Assembly: GCA_024742395.1 (NCBI GenBank)
Contig: JANSYO010000010.1
Location: 32,946-96,945, forward strand
Source of the DNA: Cytophagales bacterium
Lineage (GTDB): Bacteria; Bacteroidota; Bacteroidia; Cytophagales; Spirosomataceae
Direction of reading: 5' to 3'
DNA length: 64,000 bases
The notes under the pieces are model-generated. The model saw only the letters and a list, made by a program, of their open reading frames with translations, had not been told where the DNA came from and did not search any database. Each line of letters begins with the position of its first letter. Position 1 is the first letter of the stretch. The position numbers were made by a program, and so were the translations under genes. Of the stretch, positions 34,375 through 42,590 are shown piece by piece.

Positions 34375-36537
34375 CTAAAAATTAAGATCTGCTTCCCGGC
34401 TTCTGCCGTTTAATTGACCGATGGTCCAGCTTACGCCAAAAAACACAGTTCTGTACATCAGTGGCTTTACTTCGTATCGCTGACTCCCATCTGCAGAATA
34501 GCGATATCCAAAGGCGTTCTTCCGGCCCAATACATTATCTAAGGTGGCGTAGAAGACGATAAAGTTATTTTTTATTTGTTTGACATGACTGGCCATCAAG
34601 CTAAGATTTTGATAGGCTTTGGTGTACTCAACGTCTTTAAAATCTTCGTTGAATTCATACACTGGTCTGCCAGAGGTATGGGTGAAAGTCACCCCTAAAT
34701 TCGTTTGTATTTTGGTTAAAAACTGTTTGTATACCAGACTCAGATTATGTTTAGTAGCAAAATGAGGAACAGCCTCTATGGAATAGTTTTTAAACTTCCG
34801 TTTGGTGTCTAAAAAGGAGTATGTAACCCAGAAATCACCATTTTTTAGGGAAGTCTGATCCCTGAAAAACATATCAAAACCCTGAGCATAGCCTTTTCCA
34901 CTATTATCTAATTTCCCTGATGGAAAGCGGTAAGGGTTTGGGTCAAAAAAGTCAGTGGCCTCACTTATTAAGTTGTTATAGTTTTTGCGAAAAACCTCTG
35001 TTCTAAAAGTTCTCCCATTCTTAATAATTTGATAATTAAGGATAGCATGGTCTGCTTGTTCGAAATCCAAAGTCTGGTCAAGGTAAAGATATTCCTTCTC
35101 CGGGTTTTGATAGAAACGGCCAGCTGCAAACGAAAATTGGGCATATTTACCGGTTTTATATGCTAAGGAAAGTCGAGGTGCAGCATTAAACTTGCCTAGA
35201 AGGCTGCTGTGTTCACCTCTTAAGCCAATTCTACCTGCAATTTTTGAGCTGATATAAAATTCTGCTTCGGCGAAAGCACTGCTATACTGATCATCAAAGC
35301 CCAAAGAGAATTCGTTGTAAATATTACTTTGACGAATATCATGGAATTCGCCTCCAAAGGTAAACGAGCTGGAATTCTCTTCTCCGAATAGTCTGCTGAA
35401 TACTAACCTGGCCTGACTTCTTTCATCTTTTCTATCTGCTGCGGTTTCCTCTATTTTTAATTCATCCTTATTATTACTATACGAAACACCACTCATCATA
35501 ACCCACTGTCCATTAGCCCAGCTACTTCTGTATGAGGCATTGGTAAAGGAATTTTTATTTCTATTCGAGAACAGGTAGGTTCCATTTACTTCGTCATAGG
35601 TCGGTAGATTAATGCCAGATTTATTATCTGTGTAGGTTGAATAAACCTTTAGAGAACTGTTTTCAAAATTCTCATTGATAGTAATAGAACCTCCTAATCC
35701 TTGAGGAATAGTCTCGAAATCAAGGTTTGTTTTAGCAATTCCTAGTAGTGGACTAAGGTTGGTGTAATTGGCCGTAGCGGTTAACCAGCCTTTGTGTGTG
35801 TACCCGGCTGTTACTCCGGCCATATTCACTCCAAAATTCAAATTGCTGTTTTCTCCTTGTTTGTCTTGAGTATTTAACAAAAGAACTGAAGAAAGAGCCT
35901 GGCCATATTGGGCGGAATAGCCACCGGTGCTAAAGGCCGTTCCTTTAAACATAAAGGGATTAAAACGACCCCTTTGAGGTATATCTGGTGTACTACTAAA
36001 AAATGGATTTTGTACAATCATCCCATCAATGACTGTTTTGGTTTCATTGGCAGAGCCTCCTCGTACAAACAATCCTTCTTGTTCGCCTACACGACCGGCA
36101 CCTGGTAGCAGTTGCATCACAGAAACAATGTCTGCTCCTGCACCTGCCGTAGTGACGATATCCATTGGTTTCATCATAACCATCTTTTTTTCGTCTGAGG
36201 CTTCGAACATACCCGCTGTTACTACTACCGCATTAAGGGCATTGACAGATTCTTTCAAAGTAATTGAGAGGCTTAGGCTGTCGTTTGAAAGTTTGACCGC
36301 TTCAGTATGATTTAAGAAACCAATCATACTGATTTCCAGAGTTTGTTCACCAGTTTCATCGGTAACAAATGAGAAATTCCCCTCAATATCTGTAGAAGCA
36401 CCATCGTAGGTACCTACCAAAGCTACATTGGCAAAAGGTAAAGGTTCTCCTTTTTTGTCTTTGACGGTGCCACTGATGTTTGTTTGGGAATAGCCGAAGC
36501 TTGAAATAGTTAAAAGTAATAGTAATAGCTTTTTCAT
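34375..36537 (-). CDS. TonB-dependent outer-membrane receptor with carboxypeptidase-like N-domain
   Basis: 720-residue outer-membrane receptor. Signal peptide to about residue 18 (G-Y-S-Q), carboxypeptidase-like regulatory domain about 20-95 (I-S-G-T-V-K-D-K-K-G-E-P-L-P-F-A-N-V), a linker with V-V-V-T-A-G at about 104-109, plug with L-F-V-R-G-G-S at about 155-161, then the barrel. It lacks the long SusC-type signature and has no SusD partner, so it belongs to the smaller receptor class that takes metals, siderophores or small peptides. The final residue is Phe. It has its own terminator, and carries the same 21-bp array upstream as the kinase operon, suggesting joint control. Confidence 0.9.
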   Translation of the reverse strand: MKKLLLLLLTISSFGYSQTNISGTVKDKKGEPLPFANVALVGTYDGASTDIEGNFSFVTDETGEQTLEISMIGFLNHTEAVKLSNDSLSLSITLKESVNALNAVVVTAGMFEASDEKKMVMMKPMDIVTTAGAGADIVSVMQLLPGAGRVGEQEGLFVRGGSANETKTVIDGMIVQNPFFSSTPDIPQRGRFNPFMFKGTAFSTGGYSAQYGQALSSVLLLNTQDKQGENSNLNFGVNMAGVTAGYTHKGWLTATANYTNLSPLLGIAKTNLDFETIPQGLGGSITINENFENSSLKVYSTYTDNKSGINLPTYDEVNGTYLFSNRNKNSFTNASYRSSWANGQWVMMSGVSYSNNKDELKIEETAADRKDERSQARLVFSRLFGEENSSSFTFGGEFHDIRQSNIYNEFSLGFDDQYSSAFAEAEFYISSKIAGRIGLRGEHSSLLGKFNAAPRLSLAYKTGKYAQFSFAAGRFYQNPEKEYLYLDQTLDFEQADHAILNYQIIKNGRTFRTEVFRKNYNNLISEATDFFDPNPYRFPSGKLDNSGKGYAQGFDMFFRDQTSLKNGDFWVTYSFLDTKRKFKNYSIEAVPHFATKHNLSLVYKQFLTKIQTNLGVTFTHTSGRPVYEFNEDFKDVEYTKAYQNLSLMASHVKQIKNNFIVFYATLDNVLGRKNAFGYRYSADGSQRYEVKPLMYRTVFFGVSWTIGQLNGRSREADLNF

Positions 36538-36607
36538 TTTGAGTCTGAGTGTTTTTTATAATGACGATACAAAACAAACTCAAAAGCTTACCACAGTAAA
36601 TGGATTT

Positions 36608-36670
36608 CTGATGAACCCCTGATTTTTAGGAGTGAAATGGATAGAAGTTAGGGTGAAATATAAATTCCCT
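36608..36670. repeat. Three-unit 21-bp phased repeat array upstream of the TonB receptor gene
   Basis: Units at 36608-36628, 36629-36649 and 36650-36670, 70-133 bases from the receptor start. Unit 1 ends in a T tract and matches unit 1 of the kinase-operon array at 13 of 21 positions; units 2 and 3 carry GGAGTGAAAT and AGGGTGAAAT. Order and orientation relative to the gene are the same as in the other array: T-tract unit nearest the gene, GGAGTGAA units further out. Confidence 0.7.
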
Positions 36671-36735
36671 CGGTAGGGTAAATAACTAGTTGATTCTAAA
36701 TACAGCGAATAATTTAATTCATTGAAAGGGGAATC

Positions 36736-37230
36736 TTAATGCACATGAATATTTTCCCCTATAGCGTCTTCAAGAAAATGATGGATTCTGAAAGTTTGCT
36801 CTACCCCAAGTTTTTGACCTGTTTGACCAATAAGCCACAGCGTAACAATGCCTACAGTAATGACAGGCAGTGCCCAAAGAATAGGAGAAGCTTGCTTAAG
36901 AGCCATTTGACTCAGACCAAATAAGGCGATAAATAAGAAAGAAATACCCAAGGCTCCATATGCAAACATAAAAACTGTCCAGATAGTGGGTGCGGGGCCA
37001 TACCTTCCTCTTAGAATAGTACCCGTTTCGGTTTCCTCCAGATTTAGGTTCAAATGAGGCGACCAAAAATGACGCTGTGAAATAGAAATGTCGAAAGAGC
37101 AATGTATATCATAAAAGGCTCCGGTGATTTCTCCATGATTTATTAGTTTTTCCTTAAGTCTGTTCTTTATTTCTTCCGGTCTAAGGCTGGATTCCAATCT
37201 AAAACGAGGTCTGGTTCTTATACTTGTCAT
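36736..37230 (-). CDS. Two-helix membrane protein, unknown function
   Basis: 164 residues. A soluble N-terminal half (about 1-80) with a charged helix (P-E-E-I-K-N-R-L-K-E-K-L) and beta segments is followed by two membrane helices (about 83-105 and 115-135) and a short C-terminal tail rich in His. I do not recognise the family. The layout resembles small Bacteroidota proteins annotated only as hypothetical. Neighbours give no hint: a sulfatase gene upstream on the same strand (gap 90) and the TonB receptor downstream. Confidence 0.55.
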   Translation of the reverse strand: MTSIRTRPRFRLESSLRPEEIKNRLKEKLINHGEITGAFYDIHCSFDISISQRHFWSPHLNLNLEETETGTILRGRYGPAPTIWTVFMFAYGALGISFLFIALFGLSQMALKQASPILWALPVITVGIVTLWLIGQTGQKLGVEQTFRIHHFLEDAIGENIHVH

Positions 37231-37320
37231 TTCTGAAGGGCTTTAATCATTAAAAATAATACGCTAATGATTTTGAAAATATGCCTTTGGTCAAGTTTTT
37301 AAAATTACCTTTTACTTCAT

Positions 37321-38736
37321 TTAATCTTCAGGAAACCAGTATTCGTTGTAAATGTTTCTTAATTCAGTCAATTTTTCAGCATAGTCTGACTCATGAGTAA
37401 AATGGGTGGTTTCATACGGATCTTTATTCAAATCAAGCAATTGTTCTTCACTGCCAGCAAAATCATACTTACAATATTTTAAGCCGTCTAGGGTAACGAC
37501 CATTTTTCCTACTTCGCTTTCTACACCTAAGTGCTTACGCCAATCTGTTGGTTTACTTTCCATTAGTGGTTTCAAACTTAATCCTCTGGGGTCAGCAGCA
37601 CCATTTATTTGCATGTAATCACAGAGAGTGGGTAAGAAATCGAGACCATTTGATACCAGGTGAGAATTGTCTATCTGATTAGGCTTAATTCTGCCTTTCC
37701 ACATGGCTATGAATGGGACATTGGCAGATTCCTCATATAAAGTGCTTTTATGTTCCATTCTATGAGCAGCATCCATATCACCATGGTCACTTGAAAGCAT
37801 GACTAAAGTATTCTTCTCAGAATTGGTTTCCCTGAGGGCATTGAGAATTAATTGTATTTCGGAATCTACTACCTCTGTAAGTCTTGCGTAGGCCCATCTG
37901 TGCATTCTCCATTCTTTTTCACTGTAATTCTTTCTGGCATTCTCTCTGAAACTTCTGCTTGAAACAAGCTTCTTTATAGCTTGTGGCTCATCTTCTTGAA
38001 CTTCAAAATTCACAGGTAAAGGAGGGCAATAGGTTTCAAAAAAATCTTTCTCACTTACGCCATCTGGTGTTTTTAAGGCTCTGTCTAATTCTGAAAGTTC
38101 TGTTTGGCCTTTGGCCAAAAGTATGGAATCTAGAGGTGTTTCCGCGAAATCGCGAATAGCCATATAGCAAATATCATGGGGGTTAATTAAAGAGACAATC
38201 ATTAAATAGGGCTTGTGGTGCTCCTTTCTGATAATATTTGCGGCCTCGGTTGCTAGTTCTCCGCGTTCATTTTCACTTATGTAAGTGAAACCTAAATTAT
38301 CAGGAAGAAGACCAGGTGGAAGATGCTCTTTTCCTCCAAAAATCAATTCATAACCTGCCTGTTTGGCATAATGAGCTATATTGGTTCTGAAGACCTCTTC
38401 GGGTATATTTTCTACTTTGTTTGCACCCCAGTTTTCTCTCACAGCCTTTCCATCTTTATCATGAAAGTAAGAGGGAAATCTTCCGGTCATCATGCTCATC
38501 CGGGCTGGTGTACATACTGGATTAGTGGTATAAGCTCTTGTAAATCTGATGCCGTTAGCCGCAATATAGTCTATGGCTGGCGTATTTACCCAAGTATTGC
38601 CGGCACAACTCATCATATTGGCATGTTGCTGGTCTGTGAAAATATAAATGATGTTTGGTTTTTCGGGAACTAACTTTTGACATCCTATCAGAAACGCTAT
38701 TCCTGTAAGCATTAAAAAAGAGGTGATTAATTTCAT
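37321..38736 (-). CDS. Type I sulfatase (formylglycine-dependent), lipoprotein
   Basis: 471-residue arylsulfatase-fold enzyme that removes sulfate from a sugar or other ester. A lipoprotein signal ends L-I-G-C with Cys19 as lipidation site, so it is attached to a membrane, probably at the periplasmic or cell-surface side. Active-site motif C-T-P-A-R at 75-79 has the Cys (75) that must become formylglycine and Arg79; metal residues include Asp35 in F-T-D-Q-Q, with Gln36 where many sulfatases have a second Asp, and D-H-G-D downstream. No maturation enzyme is in the window. It is isolated from the pectin locus, so pectin is unlikely as substrate. Confidence 0.9.
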   Translation of the reverse strand: MKLITSFLMLTGIAFLIGCQKLVPEKPNIIYIFTDQQHANMMSCAGNTWVNTPAIDYIAANGIRFTRAYTTNPVCTPARMSMMTGRFPSYFHDKDGKAVRENWGANKVENIPEEVFRTNIAHYAKQAGYELIFGGKEHLPPGLLPDNLGFTYISENERGELATEAANIIRKEHHKPYLMIVSLINPHDICYMAIRDFAETPLDSILLAKGQTELSELDRALKTPDGVSEKDFFETYCPPLPVNFEVQEDEPQAIKKLVSSRSFRENARKNYSEKEWRMHRWAYARLTEVVDSEIQLILNALRETNSEKNTLVMLSSDHGDMDAAHRMEHKSTLYEESANVPFIAMWKGRIKPNQIDNSHLVSNGLDFLPTLCDYMQINGAADPRGLSLKPLMESKPTDWRKHLGVESEVGKMVVTLDGLKYCKYDFAGSEEQLLDLNKDPYETTHFTHESDYAEKLTELRNIYNEYWFPED

Positions 38737-38883
38737 GGGCTATTTTTCAAAAACAATGAATGTCTAAGCTACGTATTAGATGCAATAACATCAAAATGGT
38801 GACAGGAGAATAGATTTTAAATACTCTTATTAGTAGCTATAAATCATTTTTTGTGGTCAATGAAATGTAGGTTTGATTTTCAT

Positions 38884-38891
38884 TACTTTTG
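38884..38891 (+). promoter_or_regulatory. -7 promoter element of the FAH-family gene
   Basis: TACTTTTG, a perfect TAnnTTTG. It overlaps the TTG at 38889 that would start the longest ORF, which rules that start out and favours ATG 38928. No TTG lies at the -33 distance. Confidence 0.5.
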
Positions 38892-38927
38892 AAAGCAAAA
38901 AAGAGTACCAACCATAATATAAAGAAT

Positions 38928-39542
38928 ATGAAGATTTTGGCCATAGGCAAAAACTACGTGAATGAAGGAGAAGACAAAAATGAGGGAAAAACAGGTAATC
39001 AGATTATTTTCTCAAAACCTGAGTCAAGTCTTACTTTCAATAATCAAGACGTAGAATATCCTTCTTTTACCAATGATTTAAGATATGAAGCTGAGCTCGT
39101 TGTGAAAATTGGAAAAAGGGGGAAGGATATTAAGGAGAGTGAGGCTGCTCAATTTATTTCAGAAATAGGAATTGGCATTGATTACACCGCCAAGGATGTT
39201 TTTGACCAAAGTAGAGAAGGTAAAGGACCGTGGGATTTAGGGAAAGGCTTTGATGGTGCCGCTCCTCTGTCAACCTTTAAACCAGTTGGAGCTTTTCCTG
39301 ATTTAAACAATATTAATTTTGATCTGAAGATTAATGGAGAGCAAAGGCAGCTGGGCAATACCAAATTAATGATTTATAACTTTTCAGAGATCATTTCCTT
39401 TGTTTCTAAATTTATGACCTTATATCCGGGTGATTTAATCTTTACTGGTACTCCAGCTAAAGGAACAGGACAAATTCATAAAGGAGATAGGCTTCAGGCC
39501 TCTATAGAAGGGGAGACCTTGCTTGATTTTCAGATGGTTTAA
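38928..39542 (+). CDS. Fumarylacetoacetate hydrolase-family protein
   Basis: 204-residue cytoplasmic metal-dependent hydrolase/decarboxylase of the FAH fold. Typical blocks: an early I-F-S-K-P-E-S-S-L, then R-Y-E-A-E-L-V-V-K-I-G (metal-binding Glu), I-G-I-D-Y-T-A-K-D, and T-G-T-P-A-K-G-T-G near the C-terminus. Family members open or decarboxylate C-C bonds of beta-diketo acids (fumarylpyruvate, oxaloacetate and the like); the exact substrate is open. The longest reading frame starts at a TTG (38889) inside the promoter -7 box, so the ATG at 38928 is used. A hairpin follows the stop. Confidence 0.88.
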   Translation: MKILAIGKNYVNEGEDKNEGKTGNQIIFSKPESSLTFNNQDVEYPSFTNDLRYEAELVVKIGKRGKDIKESEAAQFISEIGIGIDYTAKDVFDQSREGKGPWDLGKGFDGAAPLSTFKPVGAFPDLNNINFDLKINGEQRQLGNTKLMIYNFSEIISFVSKFMTLYPGDLIFTGTPAKGTGQIHKGDRLQASIEGETLLDFQMV

Positions 39543-39548
39543 AATAGT

Positions 39549-39605
39549 AAAGAGGAAGCTTAGACCTTGAAAATGGCTTTCAGACAGTCCCAAAGCTTCC
39601 TCTTT
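39549..39605. terminator. Long-loop hairpin at a convergent gene end
   Basis: Perfect 13-bp stem AAAGAGGAAGCTT (39549-39561) / complement (39593-39605), 31-base loop, then T and CG. The right arm lies inside the end of the opposite gene (39560-40159). It can terminate FAH-gene transcription from the left. Confidence 0.7.
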
Positions 39606-40159
39606 TCGTTGTCTTGGTTATTAAGGATAGTCCCCAAATTATCTGCCATAAGGAAATTTATACCTTTCAGTACCTTAGGAGAATATTTCTCTAATTTTAG
39701 TTTCACTAAAAACTCTTCGCCACTTTCAGGCCCGAAGAAAAGAATGGCTTTAGGCATATTACCGTAAATGGTCTCTTTGAAGTCTATAGATGGGTGTACT
39801 TTAACATCCACTAGATCTACAATGTCCATTTTTAGTTTAATTGCTGCCATTATCTTCTCAAGCAAATCCCTTTCAGCTGTTTGAAGGTTCTTCACTACCA
39901 CCAGATGCTTGGTCTTCATTGGGTAAACCTTCACTTCATCAGGTTCTTTTGCAGCAGAATTTGTATTCGCTTTTGGAGAGCCTTTTTGATCGGTAACCTG
40001 AGTATCTCCTGATTCCGAAGGCTTCTGATCTTTTTCTGAAGATGAGATTTCTTTCCTGGTTGCATGCTCTTCTTTTGGATGAACTCCAGCCATTGTTTCT
40101 TCAGAAACTACATAAAGCGTTTCATTATGAAAAAGGTAATTGGCCAGGTTTCTATCCAT
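39560..40159 (-). CDS. Conserved hypothetical protein downstream of purA
   Basis: 199 residues. A short N-terminal segment (1-24, Y-L-F-H-N-E-T-L-Y-V-V), a low-complexity charged and polar linker (about 25-75, rich in K, E, S, P), then a folded C-terminal domain (about 80-199) with H-L-V-V-V-K-N, L-L-E-K-I-M-A-A-I-K-L-K, I-L-F-F-G-P and a final K-R-K-L-W-D-C-L-K. The order resembles Bacteroidota proteins whose folded half looks like DNA polymerase III psi (HolD)-type proteins, but this is a weak impression, not an assignment. It lies 4 bases after purA, so they share an mRNA. Confidence 0.55.
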   Translation of the reverse strand: MDRNLANYLFHNETLYVVSEETMAGVHPKEEHATRKEISSSEKDQKPSESGDTQVTDQKGSPKANTNSAAKEPDEVKVYPMKTKHLVVVKNLQTAERDLLEKIMAAIKLKMDIVDLVDVKVHPSIDFKETIYGNMPKAILFFGPESGEEFLVKLKLEKYSPKVLKGINFLMADNLGTILNNQDNEKRKLWDCLKAIFKV

Positions 40160-40163
40160 AAGT

Positions 40164-41435
40164 TTATCTCGCTATTGTGGCTGTTCTGTCCGGACTGGTA
40201 GAAACAAACTTAATAGGCACTCCTACTTGCTCTTCAATGTAAGCTACATAGTCTTTGAGTTCTTGTGGAAGTTTATCGAAATCAGTTATTCCTTCTAACG
40301 AGCAGTTCCAGCCTTTTACGGTTGTGTAAATTGGTGTAACCTCCGTATCGCAGATATCGTACGGCATTTCTTCTGTGACCTCACCATTTGGAAGCTTATA
40401 AGCAGTACACACTTCAAGGTTTTCGAAAATATTGAGAACATCGGCTTTCATCATTACCAGCTGAGTAACACCGTTTAACATGACGGTATATTTCAAAGCT
40501 GGCAGGTCAAGCCAACCACATCTTCTTGGCCGACCTGTTGTGGCACCAAATTCATTTCCCTCTCTTCGCATCTCTTCACCTGTATTGTCAAAAAGTTCGG
40601 TAGGGAAGGGGCCGCTTCCTACACGTGTACAGTAAGCCTTAAAAATTCCATATACTTCTCCGATCTTGTTTGGTGCTACACCAAGTCCTGAACAAACTCC
40701 GGCTGCTGTAGTAGATGAGCTGGTTACAAACGGGTAGGAGCCAAAATCAATATCCAAAAGTGAGCCTTGAGCTCCTTCTGCCAAAACACTGTTGCCTTTG
40801 GCCAATTCTTTATTTACCAAATACTCGGTTTCTGCCAACTTAAACGACTTTAGGAAATCACATGCCGCAAAGAAGATTGCTTCAGCTTCCTCCAGTCCTT
40901 CTGGCGTGTATTCAAGAAAAGAGAGCCATTGTAAATGTCTTGCTTTTACGGCCTCATATTTTTCCTGAAATTTATCTGAAAGAATATCTCCAAGGCGTAA
41001 GCCATGTCTGCTGACTTTATCTGTATAAGTAGGGCCAATGCCTTTTAATGTTGAGCCAATTTTGGCGTCTCCTTTAGCTTTTTCCTGAGCAGCATCCATC
41101 ATCCTGTGTGTAGGAATAATAATGGCAGTTTTGGTAGAAATGACTAAATTTTTAGTCAGATCCATTTTGAATTTTTCTGTAAGGCTTTCTACCTCTTTTT
41201 TGAAAATTACCGGGTCCAGTACCACACCGTTCCCAATAACATTCATACAATCTTCTCTGAAAACTCCAGAAGGTATTTGATGCAACACGTGCTTCATGCC
41301 ATCAAACTCCAGAGTGTGTCCGGCGTTTGGGCCTCCTTGAAAACGGGCTACCACATTGTATTTGGGAGCTAGTACATCTACTATCTTTCCTTTCCCCTCA
41401 TCTCCCCACTGTAAACCCAATAAAATATCAACCAT
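40164..41435 (-). CDS. purA: Adenylosuccinate synthetase
   Basis: GTP-dependent joining of IMP and aspartate, first step to AMP. 423 residues from the ATG at 41435, the usual length. Family motifs: L-G-L-Q-W-G-D-E-G-K-G-K at the start (GTP loop, catalytic Asp), G-G-P-N-A-G-H, G-I-G-P-T-Y, and G-R-P-R-R-C-G-W. The longer ORF starting at 41513 would overlap fur by 41 bases and add 26 basic residues not seen in other PurA proteins, so I moved the start inward; it then follows fur by 37 bases. Gene order fur-purA suggests one operon. Confidence 0.96.
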   Translation of the reverse strand: MVDILLGLQWGDEGKGKIVDVLAPKYNVVARFQGGPNAGHTLEFDGMKHVLHQIPSGVFREDCMNVIGNGVVLDPVIFKKEVESLTEKFKMDLTKNLVISTKTAIIIPTHRMMDAAQEKAKGDAKIGSTLKGIGPTYTDKVSRHGLRLGDILSDKFQEKYEAVKARHLQWLSFLEYTPEGLEEAEAIFFAACDFLKSFKLAETEYLVNKELAKGNSVLAEGAQGSLLDIDFGSYPFVTSSSTTAAGVCSGLGVAPNKIGEVYGIFKAYCTRVGSGPFPTELFDNTGEEMRREGNEFGATTGRPRRCGWLDLPALKYTVMLNGVTQLVMMKADVLNIFENLEVCTAYKLPNGEVTEEMPYDICDTEVTPIYTTVKGWNCSLEGITDFDKLPQELKDYVAYIEEQVGVPIKFVSTSPDRTATIAR

Positions 41436-41472
41436 GCTTTTAAATGTATCTCTTTTTGTTCCTTTAAACTTC

Positions 41473-41934
41473 TTATTTTTTGTTTTCGCAATTTGGCTTT
41501 TCGCAGTTGCCATAGAAGATGAGCGAGTGATGCATTACGTTATATTGTAATGTTTCACCTACCATGTTTTGAATGTTTTGAACTCTCGGGTCGCAAAACT
41601 CTTCCACTTTATGACAATCCAAACATATCAGGTGGTCATGCTGTCTGGAGCCGTATGACTTTTCATACTGAGCCAAATTTTTACCAAACTGGTGTTTGGT
41701 AACCAAATCGCATTCTACAAGCAAGTCAAGTGTATTGTATACGGTAGCCCGGCTTACCTGATATTTTTTATTCTTCATTGAGATATACAAATCATCCACA
41801 TCGAAATGATCTGTACGGCTGTAGATTTCTTCGAGTATAGCAAATCTCTCGGGAGTTTTACGTAATTGCTTATTCTCCAGAAAGGCAGTGAAAATCTGTT
41901 TTGCCGATTCGAAATTCTTTTTGTTTGAATCCAT
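41473..41934 (-). CDS. fur: Fur-family metalloregulator
   Basis: 153-residue winged-helix regulator responding to a metal (iron, zinc) or peroxide. DNA-binding helix segment V-S-R-A-T-V-Y-N-T-L at about 60-69. Regulatory metal site: H-D-H-L-I-C-L-D-C-H with the structural Cys-x2-Cys, and a second pair near the C-terminus (N-C-E-K-P-N-C). The two C-x2-C or C-x4-C pairs match the zinc site of Fur, Zur and PerR proteins; which one it is cannot be decided here. It lies between an Rsh-linked gene and purA on one strand. Confidence 0.9.
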   Translation of the reverse strand: MDSNKKNFESAKQIFTAFLENKQLRKTPERFAILEEIYSRTDHFDVDDLYISMKNKKYQVSRATVYNTLDLLVECDLVTKHQFGKNLAQYEKSYGSRQHDHLICLDCHKVEEFCDPRVQNIQNMVGETLQYNVMHHSLIFYGNCEKPNCENKK

Positions 41935-42009
41935 TAGGTGTACTTGGTGTCCGGCTAGAAATTGCTCACAAATTTACCCCTTTTTTATGGGCAAACCATA
42001 CCTCTTTTC

Positions 42010-42540
42010 TTAAAAGTTGGCTACAAGTCCCAGTCCTCCTGTTTGGCTCACTCCAAACTGCAGATGAAAAGAGGTTTCCTTTTTAATTAGTTGTTCCTTA
42101 AGATGTTCGTTGTGCCAGTTAGTGGCATTCGTTTTGGTTTCATTGGCAGACTCTACAAGAGAGAGTCCAGTAACAAATAAGGCCAGCCCACCCAGTAGCT
42201 TTGGTAAACTTCTGACAACATACGGATAGGTCTCTCCATCAATGTATGCTACCATAGGTACCCCTTTAATGGCATCGTAGGCCAGATAGATACCTCCGGC
42301 TGAAATAAAAGGACCTGCAGGTAATATTATGTTGGCTATTTTATTTTTTCTTGTCCATTTTGAGCTTTCTTTTAACTCAAAAGCGAATTGGCCTTTAGAT
42401 AACTTTATTCCATGTTTGTAAACATTGGTGGTGAAAAGCTTACGAACAGGCGACAACGAATCCGCAGGGGATTCTTGTCCATACGAGCATAAGCCGGTAA
42501 AGAATGTAAAGCAGAAAGCCAGATGTTTTAAGGTCTTCAA
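42010..42540 (-). CDS. Secreted or membrane hypothetical protein
   Basis: 176 residues with a signal peptide (cleavage near S-Y-G-Q, residue 22). Two later hydrophobic stretches (about 70-90 and 108-128) may be membrane helices or buried strands; the end G-G-L-G-L-V-A-N-F finishes in Phe like a barrel protein. I do not recognise the family. It lies between rsh (50 bases upstream) and fur (75 bases downstream) on the same strand, so it may be in the same mRNA. Confidence 0.5.
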   Translation of the reverse strand: MKTLKHLAFCFTFFTGLCSYGQESPADSLSPVRKLFTTNVYKHGIKLSKGQFAFELKESSKWTRKNKIANIILPAGPFISAGGIYLAYDAIKGVPMVAYIDGETYPYVVRSLPKLLGGLALFVTGLSLVESANETKTNATNWHNEHLKEQLIKKETSFHLQFGVSQTGGLGLVANF

Positions 42541-42590
42541 TCAGGTACTTATTTGTTCACAAAGAAGTGATATTCTGATTAAAAGAAAAA

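Noticed and set aside
37321..38736. Sulfatase as part of the pectin locus
   Set aside because: It is 15 kb away, with unrelated genes between; pectin is not sulfated.
38889..38927. N-terminal extension of the FAH-family gene from a TTG
   Set aside because: The TTG is inside a perfect -7 promoter box.
41436..41513. 26-residue extension of PurA
   Set aside because: It overlaps fur and is absent from the PurA family start, which begins right before the GTP loop.
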